A stretch of DNA of 64,000 nt from Climacteris rufus (Eukaryota; Chordata; Aves; Passeriformes; Climacteridae), in NCBI GenBank assembly GCA_013398175.1, contig VZRZ01002579.1, forward strand, positions 390,232-454,231, read 5' to 3'. The position numbers and the translations under genes were made by a program. Under the pieces are notes generated by a model that was not told the DNA's origin, did not search any database, and saw nothing but the letters and a program-made list of their open reading frames with translations. Below are positions 23,201-35,892 of this stretch, in pieces. Position 1 is the stretch's first letter. Every line of letters begins with the position of its first letter.

Positions 23201-26200
23201 GTATCAAGCATTTACTTAGAACTTGGGTTCAAAATTCTAATGTACTTTTCCCCCACAGATTCCTAAAGCCATTTATAACAGGCAAGTTTCTCATGACTGC
23301 TTGTAGTTTGTCTGCCTGGTTGTCACTGGTCACATTTTTAGGCTTTGCATTGCATTTCAAATAACCTGAGTCATTTCATGTGCATGTTTACCACTCTATT
23401 CCTTATTTTATGAGATTTTTCCATGAGTCTGAAATGATAAATGTCCTTTCCTCCTCTCTGCTGAAAAGTCACAACCACAAGTCATCCATCACAGCTCAAA
23501 TTTGTCCCTTAAAATTTTATCAGATCCCTGACAGAAGAGACATTTCCAAGCTAGAAGTTCAAGTTCCATTTTTCTTTAGTTCTCAGCGGAGATGAAAAGA
23601 GCTTGCCCTCCCTCCAAAAAAATTATTTTCATTTTTTTCTTCAAATTCTGAATAAAAATTAACTAAATGAAAAATCTTTTCATTCCTGACACCTCAAGCA
23701 CTTACAGTTCCTTTTAGGGTTTTTGAGTGCTTTTTATACTGGAAGGAAGAGAGCTGAGAGGGAATGGGATATACTCTGGTTATGCCCATCATCTCTCTCC
23801 TTCATGCACAGTTCACTGATCTCAAACTTCAAAATATAAAGAAATACTTCATGCACAGAGTGGAAGAAACGAGTGTGAAGCAGTGTGTCAAGAAACACTG
23901 TGTAGTAGACTTTTCTTTAAAGAAATCAGTACATTTAGCTCTATGTTGTATATCATCCTGCATTTTACTGTGCATTATGAACAGTCTCAGATCTGACTGA
24001 GATTTATCATCGAAAGCACCACTCTTCCTATGTATAATAAACCTGCTTCCTTCAGCTTTCTGCAAACAGGAATAGTCTAGTTGTGCCAGGCTATTACATA
24101 CATGTATGATACCTGGCCAGCTGTAGGGTTCTGTGCTGGGGACCTCAGTGAGGCACATGTGCCTCCAGCTTTCTGGTACTTTGACAGGGCTGTGGTCCTG
24201 ACTTCCAGCATGGTTGAGTACATGAGTAAGGTTTGCAGTTCACTCTTTTGGTTTCTACATCTTCACTTTTATTTATTAGTTTAAAAGGCAACACACTACA
24301 GAGGGAAAAATAATGTGATGTGTGGAGCTGGCAGCAAAGATTTTTCCCAAATGTTTGCGAGGATCCCATTTCTCACAGATGTTACTGCCAAGAAACAGCC
24401 TCTCTTTTTTTTTTTTTTTGAGAAAATAATAATTGTTAGCAATAATCCTCTACCTAAAATATTTCTCCATTCAAATGCTAACCCTACTGTAAAATAAGAA
24501 AGCCTTATTCAAAGATACTTATTATTTCAAGTAGGAGAAGAAGGCAAAGGGGCCAAATACGTGGACTTGAAAAGATTAATCTAACAGCTGCAGAGGTAAC
24601 TACAAAACTATCTTGCAAAAGACCTTGAAAGAGTGGAAGGAAGGAGAGAGGACAGACTCCTTCCCAAGGAAAGGGTCTGTTGCCTTCCATCATCACCTTT
24701 AGTAGTGGGAAATTTCAAAGCTCTGGGTCCAAGATAAAAGCCTGAGCCTTTATTAAGGAGGCAGTCTCATATTAACATACTTACTTTCAGAGACCCATAG
24801 ATGGTTGTATCCTGATGACCCTGTTTTACATATTCTTTCATATTCTTTCTTTTTACGTGATAGGTAGAAAAAGTGTTTCCTCAAGGAAAGATGAGGCAGG
24901 ATGGTGAGTCATGCACTTTTATTCCTCTGGCTGCTATTTAGTGCATTAATAAACAAGAATAGTAAATATCTATATATGTCTGAGGAAGTCGTCTTCTGTT
25001 GCAACTACTAACGAGAGCTGCTGACAGTGAAACTGATGCAGGACACTGTGAAGGCCCTGGCATTAAGAATAGGAGGGAAGCACTCAGCAGAGCCTGCTTC
25101 CAGTAGGTTGAAAGGACAAAGCAGGTTTCCTCCTGACTGAACAACTGTCAGGGATCACATAAAGTGAAAGGAAGTCAGAAACCAGAGCAGCATGACTTGT
25201 TGGGATTAACTACAACAGCTAATTCAGAATTCCCTGATGCTGCCAAAATTATGAGGACAAAGAATTTGGCTTAAAGACACTTCCTTTCTCTTCCTTTGTA
25301 ACTGAATAACTCCAAGGTGGTGCAGAATATAAACCTGCTAGGAAAATATGAACAAACATGCAGGTTGTTTTCATAAACAGATCTGATACAATTACTGGTA
25401 GCAGAGATGAAATTGAGCTAGAAGCTATGAAACCCAAGGCAAACCTCCTGAAAATTTAGCGTGTGTTTGGGAGTGAAGGTTTTGCTTGGACTTCCCCCTA
25501 ATGGGCAGACAGAATGTACTAATTCTAAATCCAATTCCATGTTTTCCTTTGTTTTCATTGTTATGATAGTCATGGCTACTGCTACAAAATTAGGCCACGA
25601 AAAAAAGGCAAGCAGCCCATCCCAAATGGTTCCTATTTGAGCTAAACTCCTTGGGCTCAGCAGCAGACAGAAAGGTACCTATTTAGGACATGTGTTTTCT
25701 ACTTCTTTCTGCCCATGACTTGTTTTGGATGATACAGCACATTGAGAGATGAAATTTCCTTCCCAGGGAAAAAGGCTGATATTTTCCAAACTATTTTCAT
25801 CCCAAATTGGCATTTTCGGAGACCAATATGTTTAGGAAAAAATCAGTTCAGAAATGTCAAAATATTTTTTTTAAAATCAAACCCAAATATTCAACGTTTT
25901 CCAAACTGTTTTAAGTTTGCTCACACGGGAACTGGAGTCATGTTGCCTTCCTAGGGAGTGGCAAGGGCATTATATGTGCATTTACACCTACAGAGTAAAT
26001 AACTCATCAGATTATGAGCTAATGGAAAGCTGCTCAGAAACTAGAATCAGAATGGGAGGTTGCCCCTGTGCAATGCAACATATTGCTAAATATGCAAAGA
26101 AGTGGCCAGGATGTATATCCTGGTCCAGCACTGACAGATCCTCACAATGTAAAGATCCCAAAGTAAACTAGCTGTATTATTGTGGGACAGAACCCACAAA

Positions 26201-27959
26201 TGCTTCACTCTGCTTCTCAACCAAACAGTGTAAAAATTCTCTGTGACTTTCATGTGTTGTTGCTAAGCATCTATGGTTCAAAAGACAAAATCACAATCAA
26301 AAACTTAGCAACTGGTCAACCTTACCATAGAACTACTTATATAAGTTGCATCAACACTTGCAGAACTAAGGAGTAGGAATGAAATGGTCTCTCGGGATCT
26401 GTGGAAATGAGGAATGGTATTATTCAGAGGGGCATAAAGTAGAAATATACAGATCTTGCCTCCAGAAGAACTTACAGTATTTTCTACAGGCTTCACACTT
26501 GTTCTTTAAGCTAACAAACTGTTACGTTTTGACTAAAACATGAAGAATGTGCTGATTTCCCCACCTTTTAAAAGATATTGTGTAAATGCTGTGTTCTCAT
26601 AAGACCATCTAAATGAGAGAGAAGTATAACTATGTTGTCTTGCAGACTTCATTAAATTGTGCTTAGAACTCATGTGCTTCATTGACTCAAATTATGGAAT
26701 GAATTCTTGTTGTAGGACGGTTTATACATCCCAGAACATTCATAACTCACTGAGTTCAGCCAGCTACAGGTGTTTAATTACAGACTGTCTGTTTCATGTA
26801 AAAAAATGCTTGCCAGCAGTCTTTTGGCACAGTAAGGTATGAACTTTGTAGATCTGCTTATGAGCACTAGCAGCAGAAATCGGGAGAATGACTTCCCCAG
26901 AGTTCCTTGAAGACAAAAGTTTCTGGATCTTGGCATGTTTTGGTGTTTTATATAAATCTTGTTGGAACTGTGCTAAAATTTGCATTGAAATTCATTGTTT
27001 TCCCCACTTCTCCAGCTAAAAATGTATGTACATTTAAGAATAGCGTGTGAAAATTAAACTCACAAGACACCATTGCCCAGAGTGTGAGCTCAAACTTTGT
27101 CCAGAAATACAGAGAGCATCTAAAAATTAAAAATACAGATAATCAATATGCTACTGAAGTGAAGATGCTTCACAATTCACAGGCTAAAACCATAAAAATG
27201 TCCTGAATTATTTCATCCCTAAACTGACAATTTTGAAAATTTGAACCGACTAGAGGATGGAGGTTTCTTTATATCCATATCCTTAAACTGATTATTTTTT
27301 CATTGTAGATTTTTATGCAAAATCTTGTGTTGCAGTAAAATGCTGATTTTTTTTTCTGACGGAGTGGTTTTAAAGCTAAATCTGAAGATTTGGGTTTAAA
27401 AAGACAGATTCTTTCTTTCTTTCTTTTTTTTTTTGAAACATTTGGAGATGCCATTATCTTGAATCCTGGGATTTTTTATATAATATCTTATCTCCCCTCT
27501 CACTGCCCTTGAAGTGGCTATGGCTGCAGCGGCTGTATAAAGCAAAGTTTCCTTTGATTGTACATTTCTGAAGAAAAATTTCTGCTGTTCTTAACTGCTG
27601 AAGCTTGAGATCTTGTATCAAGCCAGCATACCATATTGCAACCTCGGCCTCCTCTACGTGACATGCTGCTGCCTCACCTCAGCAAAGGACCATGCATAAT
27701 CCTTTGTTGTCAGACATTAGATAGACCAAAATATGTGAGGACCTACTTTGGAGAGTCATATTGTCTCTATTCTGTCTGGAAGACAGAACACAAAATAAAA
27801 TCATGCAGGCCTTAAAGATAAAAGGCCACGTTTTTTCAGTACCTGAGGACTAAATGAACAAGTTTTTTGTACTGCAAATGGAAGTTTTATTGGAAAGGTG
27901 AGGAGAAGGGTTTCCCAAAGCTACCAGGGCAAACACAGTGAGTCTGAGCTAGATGTCCC
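20299..27959. other. Unique AT-rich non-coding DNA
   Basis: About 7.7 kb without a recognised gene, RNA or transposable element. It contains a poly-T run near 24401-24420 and a TTTC/T tract at 27411-27435. Frames of 60-109 residues, the longest at 23829-24158 on the minus strand, show no domain, no neighbouring exon-like structure and overlapping rival frames. Confidence 0.5.
27411..27435. repeat. (TTTC)n / poly-T tract
   Basis: Four TTTC units followed by a T run. Confidence 0.8.
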
Positions 27960-28620
27960 TGAGAAGGTGCCATTTTCACCATCTCTCCATTTCAGCACAT
28001 GTCAATGTGGAGTCAGGCTTCCCATTTGCATTTTGGGCTCCTGGATCCTGCTCCTCGCTGATGACATGAAGGGTCATGTCATGCCTGCAAGGGGTGTTGG
28101 CAGGAAAGCCAAATGTCCAGGAGGCCAAGAGGCACCAGGAGTTCTGAAGGAAGGCCCTGTTTTGCTGCTATGGGGGTGCATTGAGGGGAAGGGACAGTCC
28201 TGGGGCTCCTGGCATTCCTCTTCCACCCTCCTCTGGCATGTGGGTGCCCACCATGTGCTGAGCTGGACTGAAAGCCTTGGGTGGCAGCAATCAGCCATAG
28301 GGCTGTGGGTGGCATGTGCTTGGGGGCATCAGTCTGAGGGAGCCAGTGCCCCCTCCATGGTCCCTGTCAAAAATGCAGGAAAGTTCTCATAGCAAGCAGG
28401 GAGTTATGCAGTTTTGCACCAAAGCCCTGAGCCAAAGGGGTGGAAAAGGCATTTTCAGGCTCTCAGCAGCCAACTATCTGGAAGGCCAAAGGTCAGCTGT
28501 GGGAGAGGCCAAGGGTGAGATATTCCCTTGCGGGCACTGTGGGCCTGCTCTGCTCCCCTCTAGGCCCTGGCTGTGCTCCGAGGTACCTTAAGGTACTCAA
28601 GTCCTTGCAGTGTGAGCTCA
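27960..28620. other. GC-richer unidentified patch
   Basis: About 650 bp clearly richer in G and C than the surrounding DNA. It is open for 164 codons on the plus strand (27898-28392, starting at GTG). Shorter frames occur on the minus strand. The predicted peptides are rich in Gly, Trp, Ser and Pro and match no family I know. G/C-rich DNA has few stop codons by chance, so the open frame is weak evidence for coding. It may be an old retroelement, an exon I cannot recognise, or simply a local compositional island. Confidence 0.35.
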
Positions 28621-30350
28621 TTTGTTGTCATTTCCACTTCTGGGAAAAAAAAAGTCATAAGAGGAGATCAGTAAATGTGCAGTATTCATACAGCATGGCC
28701 TCTAACAAAACAGGCATGTTGCAGTGTTATCATATCCAGGAAAACAGCAGCAGACTGCATAGCTTTAAAATATCACCCAGAAACTCTTGTTTGGAAAGGA
28801 CAACTCTTAGCGTGAAAGCCTAAATATATTTGCCAAACCATACTTCAACTTACTGCCAGGACACCAAATTCATTCCCTCATTAACAACAATCCACTAGGC
28901 AACATGGTGACTGCTTCTGCAAACTGGCCATGGGTTTGCTTCATGGAGGTCAGGAATACAAAAAATGCCCCACACGTATTAATGCTTGGTGAGAAAAATG
29001 GGAGGGGAGTGTTCCATATGAATTTAGCCCAGGGATAATCTGTTAATAAATAAGCCTCAAAGAAAGAATACAACAAAATTGGTATAATGGCTAGTTGTAA
29101 TGTCAAAGGAAGTTTATGAAAATTTAAAAGGTTTAAATTAATAGTTTCAGAACAAAAATAAATGAGACATAAATGTCTAACAGAAATTTGATTGAGGAAA
29201 AAGATTACAACACTAAGTATATAGACTTAATTTAAAAAAAAAAAAAAAACCAAAGGGAATGCCCTGGTTTCTATATTGCTTTTCCAGACTGTTGTCATCT
29301 GCAGTCATTTATATGGCAGGGTACGTGGAATAACTTCCTCCTGTATCTACAAAGAGGGAAAGTGTGGGAGGAGCTGTGACTCCCTCTTCCATAGCTGATC
29401 CCCTTGGCAGGCTGAGCAGTCACAAAACAAAGTTACCTCTTCACATCTGAAAGCCCTGCAACAATGCACTATGCATACTCGAAGACAGCTCTCCAAGCTG
29501 CAGCCTGGCCCATCAAACTTCTGACACAGCATGCATTCAAGTCAGCTCTTGCCATAATTGTAGTCATGATATCTACTGACATTCTCATCGTGTTCATCAC
29601 TAACCGTATGCACAGGTCCTGAGGGAAAATTCTGAAGGCTGTGATATGCCTGACATAGCCCTACAACGAATATGTGCATTGTGTTTGCCAAGAACTTTTT
29701 TGTGGGAGACAGAGGGGCAAGTGATTGAAGCAGTAGGCTTTTGTAATGTTTTTCTTCTTTTCTTGCTTCCCAGAAATGCATTATGTACTCTCCATGCATC
29801 TTTCAGTACTCATCCTTGGACTCCTGAAAACAAAAATGTGGAATGTCAAAATCTGACAAGGAGTTTAAACAAACAAACTAAAAAAACCCAATCAAAAAGT
29901 GTATGTAAAACAGATACTTAAACTATACATAGCACATATATTTTTATACACACACCTTGGTATGTGCATGCATATACATCAGATATGTAAAAATACATGT
30001 ACACATGAAGACATGGCATTTAAATTGTGCATACACACAGGCAAAAATCCTCCTGGACCACACCAAAGTGATAGTCTTGTTCAGAGAGGGAGTAGACTGG
30101 TTTTGCCTTTTAATATTTTACCATTTGAATGCAGGTGATAACAGTAAGCATATGTATTTTTGGAGGTTAGTCATCTAAGACTTTCTTACAAATACTGTGA
30201 CTCTTGGTATGTATTAGGCAGTACTTGTAAATGTCCATGTATACTTCTAGAAATTACATACATGTGAGCTTGCACATGGAACCAATCTCTTCTAGGTATA
30301 ATTAAAAATGTTGTCACTGATCAGCTGGTCCTAAAGCAGAACTCAGTGTT
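28621..30350. other. Unique AT-rich non-coding DNA
   Basis: No recognised gene or repeat apart from an A-run at 29233-29249 and short TA/CA-rich stretches near 29930-30010. Confidence 0.5.
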
Positions 30351-30651
30351 CAGATATAAAAGAGAAAGGAGAAAGCATGGCCATTTGTTATGTATGACAT
30401 TTGTCTTCCAGTGTGACCACTACTTCCTGGGAAGTGACTGGAAGATTCTTGCTGATGCAAAGTAGAGAATAAAATCTTTTGGTTTTTATCTTTGCTTGTG
30501 CATTGGCAACTTTTGCTATATTAAATTGCCCTTTTCTTGATCCATGAGGTTTTTTCCATTTTATTTTCTCCTTCTCCCTGTCATGTTGAGGACAGAAGTG
30601 ATAGGGCAATTTGGTAGGCCACTGGTGTCCAGCCGAAGACAACCCACCACA
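30351..30651 (+). mobile_element. ERVL-like LTR fragment (promoter to 3' end)
   Basis: The right end reads CAACCCACCACA, the 3' terminus of an avian ERVL-type LTR I recognise. Going left, CCGAAGACAACCC, CTCCTTCTCCCTGTC and CATGAGGTTTTTTCC are the U5 segments. AATAAA at 30468-30473 and ATTAAA at 30520-30525 are candidate polyadenylation signals, and TATAAAAG at 30355-30362 a candidate TATA box. It shares TTTGCTTGTG followed by a TATTAAA-type signal with the LTR at 59791-60340, which supports a family relationship. U3 upstream of about 30350 is not recognisable, and no flanking duplication was found. The copy is old and probably truncated. Confidence 0.75.
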
Positions 30652-33359
30652 CATGACATGGCTAAGTTCCACCAGCATGGAATGATAGCCATCCTTAGTG
30701 CAGTGTATAAAATTACTTGTCAATATATGCCATAGTACTGACAATTTCCTGCAAAATGTAGCAATGCAGAGGGTTTGAGAGAAATTGAATGAGCTGTAGT
30801 TCATAAACAACACAGGCTGAACAAGTTTCTTCTAAAGGCATCAGAAACTTTTGCTCATAGATTTATCCTTCACTTCTAAAACTAACAGTGCTAAAAAGTG
30901 GCATGAGTAAAAAGGCAAAGCAGCAATAAAAATTCCAGTTTGACTCTAGGGATAGCTTCAGAGACATTGTGGTTGGAATTTTCTCCATTATTTTCAAGTT
31001 GCCAAAGAAGAATGTTCTTTATTCTGGATTGACTTTTGGAAATCTATTAGGATTTTTAATTGCATTCAAAAATATACTTATGTTTTGAAACCTAGTCTGC
31101 AGAAAGTTTAACCTTCATTAAGGACTCTTAGTGTGGCTGAGACTTATGTATTAGGAGGTGCTTAGCTTGTCTCTGCCCAGTAAAAATACAAGGAATAATG
31201 CCAGTTTGGGGAATGAAAAGAGCAGAAGGGAAGGGGGGCGCACAAGTTATGAGCTGCTCTGGTCTTCATACTGAGGAAGTACTTACCAACTTCCATTGCC
31301 TCATCTCATCTCTTCCATTAGAAGGCCTTTGTAAATTACAGGAATAAGTCACCCATTGCAAAAAACTTCCCAACAGAGAGCAACCAAATGGGTTTGAAGT
31401 AGGATAGGAAACTCCTTTCTACCGCAGAGTTCTGAGCTGCTTACATTTTTTCCTCTTGGGTAATGATGGAAGTCCAAAATCTCAATAATTTCCACAAATT
31501 GAGAATACAAAAAATGTGTGAGTTTAGTGCAGATGAAGCACTTAATTTCAATATTTTTGTAATATCTTATTACCATGCTGATATTCCTTTGATCATTTTG
31601 TTTTTAAATTTGCTAAGATTTCAAAGATTTTACTTTTTAAAAAAATTCAGTCTTGAAAGAAACAAAAGCTTTCTAATTCAAGAAGTTGAAAGAGGATTAT
31701 TTTTAATGTTTCTTACAAAAATGAATAATTAAAGAGCAAAGGGAAATGTAGGGATCATTTTCTCAGCCTTCAGTCTGAGTCATAACTCAAGTCCATAGCA
31801 AATGCTCTGTGTTTTGGTGTGATGGCTCTTTGGTGACTAACTCTTTTTTCCTATCTGGTTGACTGAAGCAGTATTTGGATCGGGCCTAGAAAGATGGTTT
31901 TCTTAACTAAGCCAACACTACAAGAAGGCTTCACTTGTACTGATAAGTCAATGCAACTTCAAGGAGAAATATTCAGTTTTTCAGCCAAGAACAGTGGAGC
32001 TGATCACAAATGGAGTGTATCCTCTGTCAATAAAATTTTTCCTCTACAGTCCAATCCATGATTAAGCCAAAGCCACTGCTTTGTTTCTCCACCTGTCTAT
32101 GTGAGTCAGAAATGGTTTCCTCTTATTTTCCCTCCAAAAGGGATGCCAATGCCTTGCATGGGCTACAGAGGCACAGGTGTTATGCCCACATCTGTGAATT
32201 GCTTAGCCTTTGCAATCCTGGCATCCTGTCTGAGCTCTGGCAAGGTTTTTACTGAAATCAATAGCAAACAGAAGAAGCAATCCACTTTTCATGCTGATCA
32301 TAGTTTTTTTTTTTAATTCTAAAAACCAGGAGTTTGAAAAGTCTCAACAGCATAATCTGTAATCTGTTCAGAACTGTGACTAACAAAAATTCTAACTTTT
32401 GTTAATTAAAAGAAGCACTGAAGTGGTTTAGAATTTACTTCCATGGAATTCTGAAAGTTAGAGATGAGATATACATGTCTGAGACAAATTTTTGGATTTG
32501 ATTTTTTTGTACTGCTAGCCCAAGCATATCTAATAAGTAGTTTTGTACCTGTGAATTATACTGCTGTAAGAGACTGCTTTTATTTACTGTATGCTTTTTA
32601 GCTTATCTTATATATGCAATTCATGCCCAATTCTCTCTGCTAAAGCACATATTTGATGGCTTTTGCCAAATGTTCTTCCAGAGCCAATATGAGTATGAAC
32701 AACATGAAGAGGTGACACCTGTACAAGTGTCATGTCAGCCCAGGCATGTGCTTCCCACCTAATCACAGTGGGAAAGAATCTGTATGACTCAGAAGCAGGA
32801 AAAGGAAAATAAGCATCAGACCTCTGGACTGAGTGGTCAGCTTGCCAGGGAGGAGATCTCTGTGCCTATGGCACCCATCTCCTCCAAACAAACAGCATTC
32901 TGTACCCGGTTATCATTGTTTCAGTGGCAGCAACAGATCCAGATGCTTTGAGACATGGTGTTGCTAACACAGCCATAAGAACATCAGTAAACAAATCAAC
33001 TCCAAAACCCAGAAGAATATGCATATGCCCACTGGGTGCGTGCATAAACTTCAGACTGACTTGTCTCATGCCATCCTGATGAGCAATATATTCTGGCTGT
33101 TCTTTTCCCATGCAGGCTTAGCATGGCTGATTTGTGTATTCAGCACTGAAACCTACACTTTTCCCAGGACCCATCAGGTCAGATTGTCCATAACCTATTG
33201 CTGCTTTGATGGCTCTCATCCTGCTTTCAATTGATGTGGCAGCGTGTGAATACATATGACCAAAAGCTTGATATAAAACTCATTTGTCTAAACACCACCT
33301 ATTTATGTTTGATGGCCTGAACAATTATTAATCCTGATTGGAAATATAAGTCATTGTGT
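30652..33359. other. Unique AT-rich non-coding DNA
   Basis: No recognised feature in about 2.7 kb. The frames at 31463-31732 and 32866-33111 have no domain signature. Confidence 0.5.
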
Positions 33360-33728
33360 CTGCAGTATCCTGTCACAGCATCCCTGTCAGCTCCCCTGAG
33401 GCCAAATTCTCTGACAATGCACACAGTGTCCGGTTCTTTCTGCACACAGTACCGTGCCCTTGCTGAAATCCCAGAGGGGAAACCTCTTTTTCTGTATGCT
33501 CACTAATGTGGATGATCCCCAGGAATTTTCCTGGTCTGCCAATGTATATCCAATAAGACAGGAGACAGATCCTGCACCACTGTTTGCAATTATTTTCCAT
33601 GCTCTCAAAAATGTTCAAAAATGCCATGGCACCGGCACACCTCATCTACATTGGGGACAGCCTGTATCCTTCCTGCTAGGGCATGAGCTCCTACACTAGT
33701 TCTTCATCTGGGTAGAGCCCTGAAGGAA

Positions 33729-33770
33729 CTGGAGCTTCCCGTAACCTATAAAAAGAATGGAAAGCTCCAG
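33729..33770. repeat. Inverted repeat with 9-bp arms around TATAAAAA
   Basis: CTGGAGCTT at 33729-33737 pairs exactly with AAGCTCCAG at 33762-33770. The 24-bp spacer holds TATAAAAA. Confidence 0.75.
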
Positions 33771-34166
33771 AACAGCAGCAGGCCTGCTCTTTGTGGTAAA
33801 AAAGCAAAGCATTCCTCCTTGCTTCCTGAGTTTCTCTGAATTCTCTCCCTTACATGAAGACTCTGCCAATGAAATACCAAGTTCTAGGCTGTCCTACCAT
33901 GACCTACATCTGTGTAGCAAATGGTCACATATGAAACCCAGAACTGCAGGCACCAACCACCCTATGCATTGCTGGCCAGCACCACACACATTCACCCAAT
34001 GCTATTTTGTCAGTAGTTATTCTACACAGCCACCGTGTGCCAGCCTGTGCACAGCTCAGTGAAATAGAGGTGGGCCTTGGCCTGCCACTACCAGTTACTG
34101 ATGTGGCAGAGCTAGTCCCTTCTACTTTCCCAGTGCTGCATGGCCCCATGGCTCCTCTCTCTCCCT

Positions 34167-34201
34167 ATTGTGGATTGCTCCCTCCAGCACCAATCCACAA
34201 T
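34167..34201. repeat. Perfect inverted repeat, 11-bp arms
   Basis: ATTGTGGATTG at 34167-34177 is the exact reverse complement of CAATCCACAAT at 34191-34201, with a 13-nt loop. Confidence 0.85.
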
Positions 34202-35170
34202 GCTGTGAAATGGTAGTGGAGGCCCATGGCAAATAATCCCCCAAAGCCCACAGATATGTCTCTCTCCAAGGCCATGAAATGGCTGACAAAGCCAGGGCAA
34301 GCAGTTCAGGCACACAGCTGATGTGGAATAGCATGGTTTGGTTTCTGTCAACAAATATTCCAGGACTGTTGAGCATTTCCTTGATCTGGTGTGGTGGGAG
34401 TTTTCTAGGCAGCCATGGACCTGCAAGTATTGGTCTGTGGGGACTGACACTAAAGGTTTTTCTCTTTGCACACAACTGTAAGGAGCAAAGCACTTACTTC
34501 ACCTGTCACAGCATTTTTTGTGTGATTCTTACAAGAAGTAGGTATCTGGTTTTGACTTGTGTTTTGCCTCCCAGAACAGTGCCCTGGAGAGGATCTCAGC
34601 TCTGACATTCTCACATGTGCATACACATTACAGGGCTCTGTCCTCCCTGACTTCCAGCAGGCTGAACCCTGTCACATCACGTTGCTGACCTCCAGGATTT
34701 CTGGACCGATATCCTAGCTGCATCCAGGGAGAAAGCATGCTGAATGGAAAGGCGTGAATGACACAGTCAAGTCAGGCAGGTCTGTTACTAGAAATCTCTT
34801 GCTGGGTGAATGGGAAGGGGAAGGATGGGAGAGAAGTGTAAAGCAGACACTGTCCAAAGGTACATCAGTCAGAATGCAGCATAGGCCATTCCTGAAAATT
34901 GTAGAGATGATTTATGGATCTGCAAAGTGGATTAAAACAGGGTGTTTCTCCATTCACTATAGATCTTACTGGGATAATTATCAGAAACTCTCTACCAGTG
35001 AATTGCAATAATGTGTAACAGAAATACTGATTTTGATGTTCAATCTTGTAGAAATACATAATCTCAGCTACATAATTGTAACTTCATTTTTACTTCAGTG
35101 AAGTATTCCATTTTCCATTAGATGACAACATTGCCCTACGTATAGAAATACTAAAGCTGGGGACAGGGAG

Positions 35171-35254
35171 TTGTTTCATTGTTTTGTTTTGTTTGTTTGT
35201 TTTTGGTTTTTCTTTTTTGCTTTTTTTTTTAATGTTTTGTTTTGCTTTTTTTAA
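35171..35254. repeat. (TTTTG)n / T-rich tract
   Basis: GTTTT and GTTT units followed by T runs; low complexity. Confidence 0.85.
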
Positions 35255-35870
35255 TGCTGAATGAATTAGAAACTCACTGTAAGACTACAAATAATATTTT
35301 AGGTCTAGCAGTTAAAATTCCTGGATCTTAATCCAAAATGGACTGTAATAGACATTTGGTCAGACCTCCTGCCTGAAAATGGACACAGACAGAATGAAGG
35401 AGCACTGTACCTCTGGGTATACATTTTTATATTTACTCTAACAGTGACACAGAATTAAGAACATGGGAGATTAGTTGCATGGCAAAAACCAGAACGTGCC
35501 ATAAGTTGATACTCTTGCCTTTTATATGCATTCTATTGCCATGCCATCTTTCCTTTGTTTACAGTGAATCAATAGAAGGATATAGTCTTCCATAAAGAAC
35601 ACAGTTATGGAGAATCCAGAAAAACCTTTAATCAAAGAGTAAGCTAAGTTTACTTAAGGTCAGAATGAAAATGCCTACAGACTTTCTGTTGGTTTTTCCA
35701 TATGCATTATACATTCATTTGCTAATTTTGCTTACATTTTCTCCAAAGAAAATTTAAAAATTAAGTAAATTTCTAAAAGGCAATAATGAATCAAACAGAA
35801 GCATGACAAATATGTTTTTGACTCCTAGTTAATTTTTCAGCCTAGTGTTAAAAGAAAGTGGTAAAATATT

Positions 35871-35892
35871 ATATCCAGAATATTCTGGATAT
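35871..35892. repeat. Perfect 22-bp palindrome
   Basis: Every base from 35871 to 35892 is matched by its reverse complement. The left half is ATATCCAGAAT and the right half ATTCTGGATAT. The centre AGAATATTCT also fits two head-to-head heat-shock units (GAAnnTTC). Confidence 0.88.

Larger units (their letters stand above)
33360..34640. other. GC-richer unidentified patch
   Basis: About 1.3 kb with higher G+C than its surroundings and several overlapping open frames on both strands, the longest 119-123 residues at 34112-34493 on the minus strand. None resembles a known protein. It contains two inverted repeats (33729-33770 and 34167-34201) and a TATAAAAA at 33748-33755. An old LTR or other retroelement is possible, but I cannot find TG...CA ends or a target duplication. 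Confidence 0.35.

Noticed and set aside
30388..30813. 141-codon minus-strand open frame
   Set aside because: Most of it is the antisense of the LTR fragment at 30351-30651; no domain and no support as a gene.
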